Source of the DNA: UBA2821 sp902763335
GTDB lineage: Bacteria > Bacillota > Clostridia > Lachnospirales > Lachnospiraceae
DNA: 64,000 nucleotides
Assembly: GCA_052066835.1 (NCBI GenBank)
Contig: JBQHRJ010000002.1
Direction: 5' to 3' (one strand)
Each line of letters opens with the position of its first letter. The first letter of the stretch is position 1. The notes beneath the pieces were generated by a model. It saw only the letters and a program-made list of their open reading frames with translations, was not told the DNA's origin and searched no databases. The translations under genes and the position numbers were made by a program. Shown here piece by piece: positions 35,984-44,419 of this stretch.

Positions 35984-36589
35984 ATGTCAATAGATACAAC
36001 AAAAATAATCCACTCTGTGATGGATAATTTACAGCTTATAAATGCACAGGATATACCGGCAATAGATTTATACATGGACCAGGTAACTACCTTTATGGAA
36101 AAACATTTAAATTCTTCCAAAAGATATGAAACCGACAAAGTTCTCACAAAGACCATGATAAATAACTATGCAAAGAACAAACTTTTACCCCCACCGGAAA
36201 AGAAAAAGTATTCAAAAGAACATGTTCTTATGCTTGTATTTATCTATTACTTTAAAAATATTATGTCAATAAATGACATTAAAACCCTGCTGACTCCAAT
36301 ATCCGATAAATATTTTAATAAAGAAAATGGCTTAACCCTTGAGGATATATATACTGAAGTGTGCGGACTTGAACAGCGTGAAATTGAAAAACTTGGTGAT
36401 GAACTTAAAGGTATTCTCGAGACTTCAAAAACTACATTTACAGATGCTCCAAAGCGTGATCAGGAATTTCTGCAGCTTTTTTCTCTTATATGTACATTAA
36501 GCTATGATGTGTATGTCAAAAAGCAGATGATAGAAGGTCTTATAGATGCCATCTCCGGTGAAACAGGACGTTCTGATAAAGATAAATAA
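35984..36589 (+). CDS. DUF1836 domain protein
   Basis: 201 residues. The central part (about 45-130) has LTKTMINNYAKNKLLPPPEKKKYSKEHVLMLVFIYYFKNIMSI, the winged-helix-like core of the DUF1836 family, which resembles MerR-type DNA-binding domains. In other Firmicutes the family occurs near redox or stress genes but no function is established. It lies between the pspA group (divergent) and the YerC-type regulator (convergent), with a shared terminator. The ribosome site is GAAAGGA. A DNA-binding regulator is the most likely role (inference). Confidence 0.82.
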   Translation: MSIDTTKIIHSVMDNLQLINAQDIPAIDLYMDQVTTFMEKHLNSSKRYETDKVLTKTMINNYAKNKLLPPPEKKKYSKEHVLMLVFIYYFKNIMSINDIKTLLTPISDKYFNKENGLTLEDIYTEVCGLEQREIEKLGDELKGILETSKTTFTDAPKRDQEFLQLFSLICTLSYDVYVKKQMIEGLIDAISGETGRSDKDK

Positions 36590-36608
36590 AATAAACGGTT
36601 ATAACATA

Positions 36609-36641
36609 AATGAGACAGGTGTTAAAAACATCTGTCTCATT
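36609..36641. terminator. Bidirectional terminator
   Basis: AATGAGACAGGTGTT pairs with AACATCTGTCTCATT (one G-U pair), between the convergent DUF1836 and YerC-type genes. Confidence 0.8.
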
Positions 36642-36924
36642 ATTCTACTCTGTTAAATACAATATCATATCCATCATTTCCATAATTCAATGATCTGTTT
36701 ACCCTGCTTATCGTTGCAGTGGAAGCTCCCGTTTTTTCAGCTATGTCATGATATGTTCTCTTATCCTTTAGCATTTTTGCAACAGCAAATCTCTGGGATA
36801 TGGATAAAAGTTCATTAACAGTACATATATCTTCAAAAAAGCGGTAACATTCCTCTTTGTCTTTTAACGTTAATATTGCATCAAATAAATCATCAACTGC
36901 TTCTGTGTGAATCTTATTTGTCAT
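36640..36924 (-). CDS. TrpR/YerC-type DNA-binding protein
   Basis: 94 residues from ATG at 36924, chosen for GGAG seven bases upstream; the longer reading frame starts 48 bases earlier without a site. The helix-turn-helix DIAEKTGASTATISRVNRSLNYG (about 55-77) and the preceding ICTVNELLSISQRFAVAKMLKD are characteristic of the YerC/YecD group of the Trp-repressor superfamily. The regulon is unknown. It follows a PHP-family hydrolase gene with 73 bp between, possibly in one unit. Confidence 0.88.
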   Translation of the reverse strand: MTNKIHTEAVDDLFDAILTLKDKEECYRFFEDICTVNELLSISQRFAVAKMLKDKRTYHDIAEKTGASTATISRVNRSLNYGNDGYDIVFNRVE

Positions 36925-36997
36925 ATTTTTTCTCCATTCATCTGACTTTTTATCTATGTAGTATTTTACCACACTAAAGCGTTGATATCCAGTATTT

Positions 36998-37726
36998 TTA
37001 CTTATATTTATTCAAAAACTTTTTTAATCTTTCCGGATAATAGTTTAATATAAGTTCTCTTGGAAACTCATTTTCTTTAAGAAATTTCATACTTTCAACA
37101 TGGCGTCCCACATTTTCAACGCAATGTGCATCACTATCAATCAAAACCGGATAATCATTTTTTTTGCAAAGCTCTAATATTCTTCTGATATTTTCTCTGG
37201 TATTACCCCTCCAGCATCCCGGCGTGAGTGAATTGTTATTTATCTCTATAATGGTATTATTATTGATTGCTTCTTCTATCACGGCTGAATAATTTAATGG
37301 AATATTGCCATCATCTGGATGGCCTATTATATTAATGTATGGATTTCTTATGGCCCCTATTACCGCAGCTGTATTTTCATCAATATATCCCGGTTCATAT
37401 CCAATACCTGCATGTATGCTCGCTATCACAACATCCATTTTCTTTAAAATACTGTTATCCATATCAACGGTTCCATCATAATCAATTATGTTAAGTTCCA
37501 CACCGTATAATACATCAATCCCCTCAAACTGCTTTTTATTTTCGACCATATCTTCAAAATATTCCATACTGCATGTTCCCGGCATAGTCACAGCATGGTC
37601 AGTTATTCCGTATATCTCAAGACCAGCCTTTTTTGCTGCATCTGCCATCTCCTCTATAGTTCCTGTTGCATGTCCGCTGGCAACTGTATGTGTATGTAAA
37701 TCTGCTTTATAAATATTCCTGCTCAT
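36998..37726 (-). CDS. PHP-family phosphatase (YcdX-like)
   Basis: 242 residues. Metal-binding motifs of the PHP fold: DLHTHTVASGHATGT near the N-terminus, GITDHAV (about 40), the VELNIIDYDG acidic residue, SIHAG (about 104), IGHPDDG (about 136) and a final DSDAHCVENVG (about 195). Close in pattern to YcdX, a trinuclear-zinc phosphatase with unknown natural substrate. GGAGG stands eight bases before ATG. First gene before the YerC-type regulator. Confidence 0.87.
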   Translation of the reverse strand: MSRNIYKADLHTHTVASGHATGTIEEMADAAKKAGLEIYGITDHAVTMPGTCSMEYFEDMVENKKQFEGIDVLYGVELNIIDYDGTVDMDNSILKKMDVVIASIHAGIGYEPGYIDENTAAVIGAIRNPYINIIGHPDDGNIPLNYSAVIEEAINNNTIIEINNNSLTPGCWRGNTRENIRRILELCKKNDYPVLIDSDAHCVENVGRHVESMKFLKENEFPRELILNYYPERLKKFLNKYK

Positions 37727-37835
37727 TCCTGATTCCTCCTAAATATATATATATTATAACACCTTTACGCTTCCCGTAAAAACTTTTTTAGCTTTTCACC
37801 TTACTAATTTTTTACAATCATATTGTGCTATCACC

Positions 37836-37864
37836 TTGACATCACATACCTAATATGATATGCT
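37836..37864 (+). promoter_or_regulatory. Promoter of the cold-shock gene
   Basis: Perfect TTGACA, 17 bp, TATGCT. The deduced leader is about 55 bases, room for the RNA structures that control cold-shock mRNAs. Confidence 0.75.
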
Positions 37865-37926
37865 TGCAAAAGGTTGATGTCTTACGGACTATATTCAGCC
37901 TAGTTTATTTTTTCGGAGGTACTATA

Positions 37927-38124
37927 ATGAAAGGTACAGTTAAGTGGTTTAACAATCAGAAAGGATACGGTTTCATCTCTGATGAAGAGGGAAATGATGT
38001 ATTCGTTCACTATTCAGGACTCAACATGGAAGGCTTTAAGACATTAGACGAAGGCGCTGAGGTTGAATTCGAGGTTGTTAACGGAGCTAAGGGCCCACAG
38101 GCTACAAATGTAACAAAATTATAA
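37927..38124 (+). CDS. Cold-shock protein (CspA family)
   Basis: 65 residues from ATG at 37927 after GGAGG; the longer frame upstream is the leader. RNP1 KGYGFIS and RNP2 VFVHYS are intact, with MKGTVKWFNNQ at the start. A small single-stranded nucleic-acid-binding beta barrel that acts as RNA chaperone and transcription antiterminator. Monocistronic with strong promoter and terminator. Confidence 0.96.
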   Translation: MKGTVKWFNNQKGYGFISDEEGNDVFVHYSGLNMEGFKTLDEGAEVEFEVVNGAKGPQATNVTKL

Positions 38125-38211
38125 TCAAGCCCAGTGTATACATGATGTGCCTTTTTTCTATAATAGATATATTATGAATTAAGTTATATTTTGTTTTACA
38201 GGAATGATTGT

Positions 38212-38241
38212 AAAAAAGCTATCTTTTCAGATAGCTTTTTT
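38212..38241 (+). terminator. Terminator of the cold-shock gene
   Basis: AAAAAAGCTATC/GATAGCTTTTTT hairpin; its A/T symmetry would also serve the convergent hslO gene. Confidence 0.92.
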
Positions 38242-38253
38242 ACGTTTCCCACT

Positions 38254-39132
38254 TTATTTACATTTCTTGTACAGTTCTTTCAACTCTGCTACGCTAAATG
38301 CATAATTTGTATTACAGAAGTTGCAGTTTATATTTATCTCTTTTCCGTCATTTATCATATCATTAAGCTCTTTTTTACCTATGCTGACCAAAGCTCTTGA
38401 CACTCTCTCCCTGCTGCAATTGCACTTATAAGCCGTAGGAATTTTATCATTTATCTTTAATCCGAGTTCTCCCACTACTTCTTCAAGTATGTCCGCAGGT
38501 GTCATTCCCTTCTCAAGCATATCTGTAACTGAACTTATTTTATTTACTTTATCTTCCAGAAATGATATTACTTTTTCTTCTGCAAACGGCATGAGCTGAA
38601 GTATAAATCCTCCTGCCTGTTTTACTGTATTATTTTTCTCCATCAGGACTCCGAGTGCAACTGCCGACGGAACCTGTTCAGATGCAGCAAAATAATAAGT
38701 AAGGTCCTCTGCTACCTCACTCGTTGTAAGGTTTATCTGGCTTGTATAAGGTTCTTTCATGCCAAGATCCTTTGTGACACTCATGGTTCCATATCCTATG
38801 GCTGCCCCTACATCAAGCTTACCAAGATAGTTTGGCGGTATGATAACATTTGGATTTCCAACATATCCCTTTACATTTGAACCGGAATCTGCCGTTACCG
38901 TTATCCCATTTATCGGACCGTCACCGCGCATTCTTATTGTAAGAATATCCTTCTCGCCTTTCATCATGCTTCCCATCATGGCAGCTCCTGTAAGAAGCCT
39001 TCCAAATGCCGCTGTTGCAACCGGGCTTGTCTCATGTAACTGTCTTGCCTTCTCCACCATTTCCCTTGATGTAATGGCAAATGCTCTTACCTGGTCATTA
39101 GCTGCCGTTGCTCTTACTATATAATCACTCAT
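38254..39132 (-). CDS. hslO: Redox-regulated chaperone Hsp33
   Basis: 292 residues. N-terminal domain with GRLLTGAAMMGSMMKGEKD and VKGYVGNP, typical of HslO, and the C-terminal zinc-binding redox switch CNC (about 238) and CNFC (about 270). On oxidative stress the cysteines form disulfides, zinc is lost and the protein becomes a holdase for unfolding proteins. Its start is 2 bp after the stop of the methyltransferase gene, so the two are co-transcribed. Confidence 0.96.
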   Translation of the reverse strand: MSDYIVRATAANDQVRAFAITSREMVEKARQLHETSPVATAAFGRLLTGAAMMGSMMKGEKDILTIRMRGDGPINGITVTADSGSNVKGYVGNPNVIIPPNYLGKLDVGAAIGYGTMSVTKDLGMKEPYTSQINLTTSEVAEDLTYYFAASEQVPSAVALGVLMEKNNTVKQAGGFILQLMPFAEEKVISFLEDKVNKISSVTDMLEKGMTPADILEEVVGELGLKINDKIPTAYKCNCSRERVSRALVSIGKKELNDMINDGKEININCNFCNTNYAFSVAELKELYKKCK

Positions 39133-39134
39133 TT

Positions 39135-39896
39135 CTATGCCTCCGGTTTCTTTCCTTTTTCTCTTGCTATTATATACATTCTTTCTGTGTCTTTAGTTAT
39201 CTCATTTCCGGTAAATGCTTCTATGGCAGTTATATATTCCATTCCCGATTTCTCAATCAGTTCCTTTACTTCCGCCACAGTGTATCCCCGCTGCAAATGT
39301 GTTTCCTGATATCTGTCATATTTCCCATCTTCATCTTCTATATACAGGGTAAGGTCATACTCATTTATCTTTGTGTTCTCATCATAATAATTCTCCCATA
39401 TAAAGCTTCCATTATCACGATTTTCGGCTATGGTTGACTCTCCCATCTGCTGATACTTAGATATGGTATTCATATCAAATATAAATATACCCTCTATATC
39501 AAGATAATTATTTACCAGTCTGAACACCTGAAGCAGATCATCACTTTCTGTTATATAATTCATACTGTCACATATGCTTACCACGGCTCTGACCGTTCCA
39601 TACAGTTCAAATTCCCGCATATCCTGATTCAGATACAATATATCATGTCCGGATTCATACTTTTTTTCTATGGCTATACTTAACATTTCATCTGAATTGT
39701 CCACGCCTATCATATCATAACCGGCCTGTGCAAGTATCTCTGTAATATTTCCTGTTCCACACCCAAGTTCAAGTACAAGTCCGTCTTCCACTCTATATTT
39801 TCTCAAAAGACTAATAAGATATTTTCCCCAGTCCTCATACGGAACATTATCCATGAACATATCATATACATTTGCAAATTCTGTGTATGCTTCCAC
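39135..39896 (-). CDS. Class I SAM-dependent methyltransferase
   Basis: 253 residues. Motif I VLELGCGTGNITEIL (about 43), motif II DNSDEMLSIA (about 64), a DMREFE acidic loop and a C-terminal beta region with QETHLQRGYTVAEVKELIEKSGM. The substrate is not evident; the family includes small-molecule and tRNA methylases. First gene of a two-gene operon with hslO. Confidence 0.85.
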   Translation of the reverse strand: MEAYTEFANVYDMFMDNVPYEDWGKYLISLLRKYRVEDGLVLELGCGTGNITEILAQAGYDMIGVDNSDEMLSIAIEKKYESGHDILYLNQDMREFELYGTVRAVVSICDSMNYITESDDLLQVFRLVNNYLDIEGIFIFDMNTISKYQQMGESTIAENRDNGSFIWENYYDENTKINEYDLTLYIEDEDGKYDRYQETHLQRGYTVAEVKELIEKSGMEYITAIEAFTGNEITKDTERMYIIAREKGKKPEA

Positions 39897-40035
39897 TTTT
39901 GTCAGACCTTTCTTTTCTTTTTCTCAAATACAGTTACATGTTATACTAACAGTTTTTTTATTTAAATGCAAGGTTGATTATTTTTTACTTTTAAATTATA
40001 CTCTTATTATATTTTAGCTAATAAGGATTAATAAA

Positions 40036-40962
40036 ATGAATTCGAATTATATTTATAAACAAATACGACGTATAAGTCTTATAAATCTGACTATTCCGGC
40101 AGCACTTGCCATAATAGTTGTCATAATGTATATTAATATCCCGTTTGGTGACATTCTCCACCCAAAGCAGCTTGACAATACCCTTGATGCTGATAAAATG
40201 TATGCCGATGATGTACGGTTTGTCAATGCTTCGTTTGATAAACTCTACTATACAGGTTACGATTACATTAAAAATGGCAAAACAGCCGGCTACTACTATT
40301 ATAGTCTTGACGATAACAAATGTACATTTGTACTTGTTGACTCAGATAACATAAAAGAACCTAAGGATACCATAACCGGATATTCTATGAACGCTTCATT
40401 AGAGAAACAAAATGATCTTATTAAAAAAATGATTTCCGGTTTTTCTAAAAATCTTGACTGGACTAACGACGGTCTGTTGTCCGTTACATCCGTATGCTTT
40501 ATAGACGAGACCGGTTTTAATTCATCAATGTATGTGTTCTTCGGTGTATGTCTTTTTATACTGGTAGTTTTGTTATTTAGTTATCTTATAATAAATATTG
40601 TGTACTTTATAGCACCGGGACTTGATCCTGCATGCCTGAAAATAAAGAAAATCACTGGTAACCTCAATTGTCTCGTTCAGGCGGATGCTGAAATAAATGA
40701 TCCCGAGTCGATTATTTATTCTTCCAAAAAGATAATCATAACAAACCACTATCTGTTTTACAGAGGAATCTTTAACATTGATGTAATACCTGTTTCAGCT
40801 ATAAATAAGATTCACAAAACAGCACACGCAATTTTAAAAAACGGCTGTACTGTTTCATTTACCTGTACTGATAAATTAAAATTCTACATTCCATATATAA
40901 AGAATTCTGATTTTAACAGCATCAAAAACATCTTAGGGAAATATGATATAAACTTTATATAA
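40036..40962 (+). CDS. Membrane protein with PH-like C-terminal domain
   Basis: 308 residues. One TM helix near the N-terminus (about 15-32, NLTIPAALAIIVVIMYI), an external part of about 120 residues rich in Tyr and Asp, a second TM (about 166-193) and a C-terminal domain (about 205-308). That domain has IIYSSKKIIITNHYLFYRG, DVIPVSAINKIHKT and VSFTCTDKLKFYIPYI, a pattern like bacterial PH-type domains (YcxB-like). Family not recognised for certain. Stands alone with a promoter region of about 140 bp and its own bidirectional terminator. Confidence 0.7.
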   Translation: MNSNYIYKQIRRISLINLTIPAALAIIVVIMYINIPFGDILHPKQLDNTLDADKMYADDVRFVNASFDKLYYTGYDYIKNGKTAGYYYYSLDDNKCTFVLVDSDNIKEPKDTITGYSMNASLEKQNDLIKKMISGFSKNLDWTNDGLLSVTSVCFIDETGFNSSMYVFFGVCLFILVVLLFSYLIINIVYFIAPGLDPACLKIKKITGNLNCLVQADAEINDPESIIYSSKKIIITNHYLFYRGIFNIDVIPVSAINKIHKTAHAILKNGCTVSFTCTDKLKFYIPYIKNSDFNSIKNILGKYDINFI

Positions 40963-40966
40963 ACAC

Positions 40967-41010
40967 AAAAAGACCTTACAGACTAAAAACACAGCCTGTA
41001 AGGTCTTTCT
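40967..41010. terminator. Bidirectional terminator
   Basis: AAAAAGACCTTACAG pairs with CTGTAAGGTCTTT, between convergent genes. Confidence 0.92.
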
Positions 41011-41019
41011 ATTATCACA

Positions 41020-41538
41020 TTATTTACCGCAACAGAATTTATACTTTTTACCGCTTCCGCATGGACACGGATCATTTCTTCCAACTTTTGCTCCCTTTAC
41101 AACTGTATGTGAGCTCTTCTGTTCCTTATATAATTCTTTTCTTCTTTCTTCCGGAATAAGGTCATTCCACTGCTCTAATGTATATAACCACTCAGCTTTA
41201 GCCTCAACCATGTTTTTATAAAGCATTTCTTTATCATATTTAAGACTTACTACTGTATCTTCTGTCATAGTCTCTATAGGATTTTCTTCTACAAGGCTGT
41301 CATTAATTCCATCAAGAAAACCTACCATAATCAATAATTCAGTATTATATTTTTCTGCGAGTTCCTTAACAGTTCCTGTAACTACCTCGTCAGGATTTGA
41401 TAAAATCTGCTCATATATTCCTTTTTCAATATTAAAATAATTTGCCCAAAAACGATTACTTTCCTGCTGGCTCTTCTCTGCAGAATATGCAATTCCACGC
41501 CATGTCTCAAGTAATGTTAATTCCTGATTTTCTGCCAT
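41020..41538 (-). CDS. SEC-C motif protein
   Basis: 172 residues. Mostly helical body with no recognised domain and a C-terminal SEC-C zinc motif GRNDPCPCGSGKKYKFCCGK, the same as at the SecA C-terminus, where it binds zinc and SecB or ribosomes. The protein is not SecA. Role unknown, perhaps in ribosome-associated quality control or as a chaperone adaptor (inference). Confidence 0.85.
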   Translation of the reverse strand: MAENQELTLLETWRGIAYSAEKSQQESNRFWANYFNIEKGIYEQILSNPDEVVTGTVKELAEKYNTELLIMVGFLDGINDSLVEENPIETMTEDTVVSLKYDKEMLYKNMVEAKAEWLYTLEQWNDLIPEERRKELYKEQKSSHTVVKGAKVGRNDPCPCGSGKKYKFCCGK

Positions 41539-41582
41539 CTCTTTATTCCTTCCTTAGTTATATATTTGTATGACTAAGAAAC

Positions 41583-41611
41583 AGTATATACTATTTCATC
41601 TGTTTTTTCAA
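41583..41611 (-). promoter_or_regulatory. Promoter of the SEC-C gene
   Basis: TTGAAA, 17 bp, TATACT on the minus strand, about 45 bp before ATG. Confidence 0.7.
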
Positions 41612-41664
41612 ACTTTTTTATACAAATTACATATTTTTTTCAATTTTCTGTATATAAATCTTTT

Positions 41665-41770
41665 TATCTGTTCATACTTTTATCAGGCTATTAAAGCTGA
41701 TACAAAAGAAAGTTAGAATACTTATCCTCCCCTTTTTTTGAGAGCAGCATCTCTGCTGCTCTCTTTTTTT
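41665..41770 (+). ncRNA. Candidate small RNA with C-rich motif and strong terminator
   Basis: A perfect hairpin (GAGAGCAGCA/TGCTGCTCTC, 41740-41763) followed by seven T is oriented on the plus strand, but both neighbouring genes are on the minus strand, so it needs a plus-strand transcript. Just before it is CCTCCCC (41726-41732), complementary to ribosome-binding sites, and a small hairpin TATCAG/CTGATA. A weak promoter, TTACAT-18-TATATA, ends near 41660; the 5' end is a guess. No coding potential is seen. Confidence 0.35.
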
Positions 41771-41791
41771 ATTTCACAAACAGTATAAATA

Positions 41792-43240
41792 TTATCTGTG
41801 CATTGAGAATGAATCCATATCGTAATTGCAAAGGTTATCATTAATTGTTCTTCCATCAGCCTCTGCGATAAGTACATCTCTTGCTTTCTTTGCTTCAAGT
41901 TCACCCTTATGTTTACTTGGACCGCCTACACAGCCTCCTGTACAGACCATTCCCTCTATAAAATCGTCCTGAAATCTGCCCAATTTGAGCATCATAAGTG
42001 CTTTCTTACACTCTGATGCACCACTACATGTAGTAACCTTGATATCTGTATTTTCGCCTGATTCTTTGAGACTTTCAACAACTGCAGCCGTTACGCCGCC
42101 GCCATTACCAAATCTCTTACCGTATACACTTGCTTCCTGTAATGTATTTTCTTCCGGTTCAAGCTCTATTGATTTTGCCTTTAATAATGATCTTATCTCT
42201 CCAAATGTCAGAACATAATCTGCATTTCCTGTTATTCCATGATCATGTGCTTCGCTCTTCTTAGCTATACATGGTCCGATAAATACAGTTACTGCATCAG
42301 GATCCTGTGCCTTAACCATTCTCGATACAGCACACATAGGAGAAATTGTGGTTGACATATTGTCAAGTACTTCTGGAAAATGAATCTTTATCATATTAAC
42401 GAAAGCCGGACAACATGATGTTGTCATCTTCTTGCCCTCTTTGTAAGCTTCAGCCCACTCTGCTGCCTCTGCTGCTGCTGTCATGTCTCCACCAAGACCT
42501 ACTTCTATCATTCCTGCAAATCCCGCTTTCTTAAGAGCTGTCTTCCAACTTGCCATTGTAATATCTGTTCCAAACTGACCTTCTGCTGCAGGTGCAATCA
42601 TACCGATTACCTTTTTACCTGATTTTATTGCATTTATTACATGAACAATATCTGTCTTTGAGCCTATGGCACCAAATGGACAGCTATGTATACATGCACC
42701 ACATTTGATACATTTTTCTTCATCTATAACGCATATTGCATTCTCGTCCATAGTAATAGCATCTACCGGACAATTCTTCTTACACGGTCTTACAAGATCT
42801 GCAATTGCGTTGTATGGACAGGCTTTGGCACACATTCCACACTCTTTACATTTTGCCGGATCAATGTATGAACGGTCATGTCCCATAGATATAGCACCAA
42901 ATTTACATGCATGCTGACATGCTTTACCCATACATTTACGACAGTTATCTGTTACCACATATCTTGCTATTGTACATCCTTCGCATGCTGCTGACATGAC
43001 CTGGATAATATTTCCGTCTTCCGTTCCATCCGGATTTTTTCCTTCTGCAAGATTTATACGCTGTCTGATAATCTCTCTCTCTTTGTATATACAACATCTG
43101 AACTGAGCCTGTGGTCCCGGTATCATTTTGTACGGAATCTGTTCTTTTTCAGCATCGAGTTTTCCCTCGAACGTAAGCTTTGCAACCTGATAAAGCACTT
43201 CATGTTTTATTCTTAATACTGTTGCATCGTTTGTTATCAT
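41792..43240 (-). CDS. [FeFe] hydrogenase, group B-type
   Basis: 482 residues from ATG at 43240; AGGA stands five bases ahead, while the ATG 12 bases earlier lacks a site. N-terminal half: cysteine clusters for several [4Fe-4S] centres, including two ferredoxin-like CxxCxxCxxxCP groups (CKECGMCAKACP, CIKCGACIHSCP). The H-cluster motifs are L1 TSCCPAFVNMI, L2 IGPCIAKKSEA and L3 CTGGCVGGPS; alanine instead of glycine in L1 marks group B rather than the classical HydA (TSCCPGW). It likely exchanges electrons with ferredoxin to form or sense hydrogen. Downstream of the butyrate operon after a strong hairpin. Confidence 0.9.
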   Translation of the reverse strand: MITNDATVLRIKHEVLYQVAKLTFEGKLDAEKEQIPYKMIPGPQAQFRCCIYKEREIIRQRINLAEGKNPDGTEDGNIIQVMSAACEGCTIARYVVTDNCRKCMGKACQHACKFGAISMGHDRSYIDPAKCKECGMCAKACPYNAIADLVRPCKKNCPVDAITMDENAICVIDEEKCIKCGACIHSCPFGAIGSKTDIVHVINAIKSGKKVIGMIAPAAEGQFGTDITMASWKTALKKAGFAGMIEVGLGGDMTAAAEAAEWAEAYKEGKKMTTSCCPAFVNMIKIHFPEVLDNMSTTISPMCAVSRMVKAQDPDAVTVFIGPCIAKKSEAHDHGITGNADYVLTFGEIRSLLKAKSIELEPEENTLQEASVYGKRFGNGGGVTAAVVESLKESGENTDIKVTTCSGASECKKALMMLKLGRFQDDFIEGMVCTGGCVGGPSKHKGELEAKKARDVLIAEADGRTINDNLCNYDMDSFSMHR

Positions 43241-43309
43241 ACTAATCCTCATTTCTGGACAGTTCTATTGCCCTAAAGTGAATAAATCATTATTATCTAT
43301 AATACACAA

Positions 43310-43342
43310 ATGGCGACCATCATATTATATGATGACCGCCAT
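43310..43342 (-). terminator. Terminator of the butyrate operon
   Basis: ATGGCGGTCATCATAT pairs fully (two wobble pairs) with ATATGATGGTCGCCAT, followed by TTTG on the minus strand, just after etfA. Confidence 0.8.
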
Positions 43343-43353
43343 AACTTTTGCTT

Positions 43354-44403
43354 TTATTTCTGTGTTGCCTCTTTAATCTTTTCTGTCAAAAGCGGAACAA
43401 TCTTATTTAAATCACCAACTATACCATAATCTGCTACATCAAAGATAGGAGCTGTCTCATCTTTGTTGATTGCTATTATGATGTCTGACTCTTCCATACC
43501 TGCTGTATGCTGAATAGCACCAGAAATACCGATTGCAAAGTATACCTGTGGACGAACTGTCTTACCTGTCTGTCCAACCTGTAATTCCTTAGGTTTCCAG
43601 CCATTATCTACAACGGCACGAGAACAGCTTACTGTTCCACCTAAAGCTTCTGCAAGGTCATCTAACAATTTGAAGTTTTCTGCACTTCCAACACCTCTAC
43701 CACCAGATACAAGAATCTTTGCATCCATGATATCAACTACATCAGTTACTTCCTTAACGATATCAAGAATCTCTACATACTTGTTGTCAGGTACGAATCC
43801 AGGATTATACTCGATAACTTCTGCCTTAGCACCCTTGATAGGATCAATCTTCTGCATAACACCAGCACGAACTGTTGCCATCTGTGGACGGTTGTCAGGG
43901 CAAGCGATTGTTGCTATTGTGTTTCCACCAAATGCAGGACGAGTCATAAGAAGCTGATTGTGCTTCTGCTCTTTTCCAGGAATTGCATTAATTGGGAAAT
44001 CACCAATCTCAAGAACTGTACAGTCTGCTGTAAGACCTGTCTTAACTCTTGCTGATACTCTAGGTCCTAAATCTCTACCGATTGCAGTAGCACCTACAAG
44101 CATGATCTCAGGCTTGTACTCATTTATAACAGATGCAAGTGCATGTGCATATGGTTCTGTTCTGTAATCTTTTAATTCAGGATCATCTACAACGATAACT
44201 CTGTCTGCACCATACTCTGCTAACTGGTCTGTAAGTCCTTTAACTCCGGAACCGATTAATACTGCTGTAACCTGTGTGTCTAATTTGCCTGCTAACTCTT
44301 TTGCTTTTCCGAGTAACTCGAATGCAATACTGCTGATTTCATTGTCAACCTGCTGAGCAAAGACAAATACGCCTTTATATTCCTCTAAATTCATTACTGT
44401 CAC
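43354..44403 (-). CDS. etfA: Electron transfer flavoprotein alpha subunit
   Basis: About 349 residues. The start is probably GTG at 44403 (GGAAGGA six bases ahead); ATG at 44394 is possible and TTG at 44418 unlikely. The C-terminal FAD domain shows GRGVGSAENFKLLDDLAEALG, SRAVVDNGW, QVGQTGKTV and AIGISGAIQHTAGM, typical of EtfA. With EtfB and Bcd it forms the bifurcating complex that couples crotonyl-CoA reduction by NADH to ferredoxin reduction. Last gene of thl-crt-hbd-bcd-etfB-etfA. Confidence 0.96.
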   Translation of the reverse strand: MTVMNLEEYKGVFVFAQQVDNEISSIAFELLGKAKELAGKLDTQVTAVLIGSGVKGLTDQLAEYGADRVIVVDDPELKDYRTEPYAHALASVINEYKPEIMLVGATAIGRDLGPRVSARVKTGLTADCTVLEIGDFPINAIPGKEQKHNQLLMTRPAFGGNTIATIACPDNRPQMATVRAGVMQKIDPIKGAKAEVIEYNPGFVPDNKYVEILDIVKEVTDVVDIMDAKILVSGGRGVGSAENFKLLDDLAEALGGTVSCSRAVVDNGWKPKELQVGQTGKTVRPQVYFAIGISGAIQHTAGMEESDIIIAINKDETAPIFDVADYGIVGDLNKIVPLLTEKIKEATQK

Positions 44404-44419
44404 CACTCTTCCTTCCAAA

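Noticed and set aside
41722..41904. 60-codon minus-strand ORF at the hydrogenase 3' end
   Set aside because: It overlaps the end of the hydrogenase in another frame and runs through the orphan terminator hairpin; no ribosome site.
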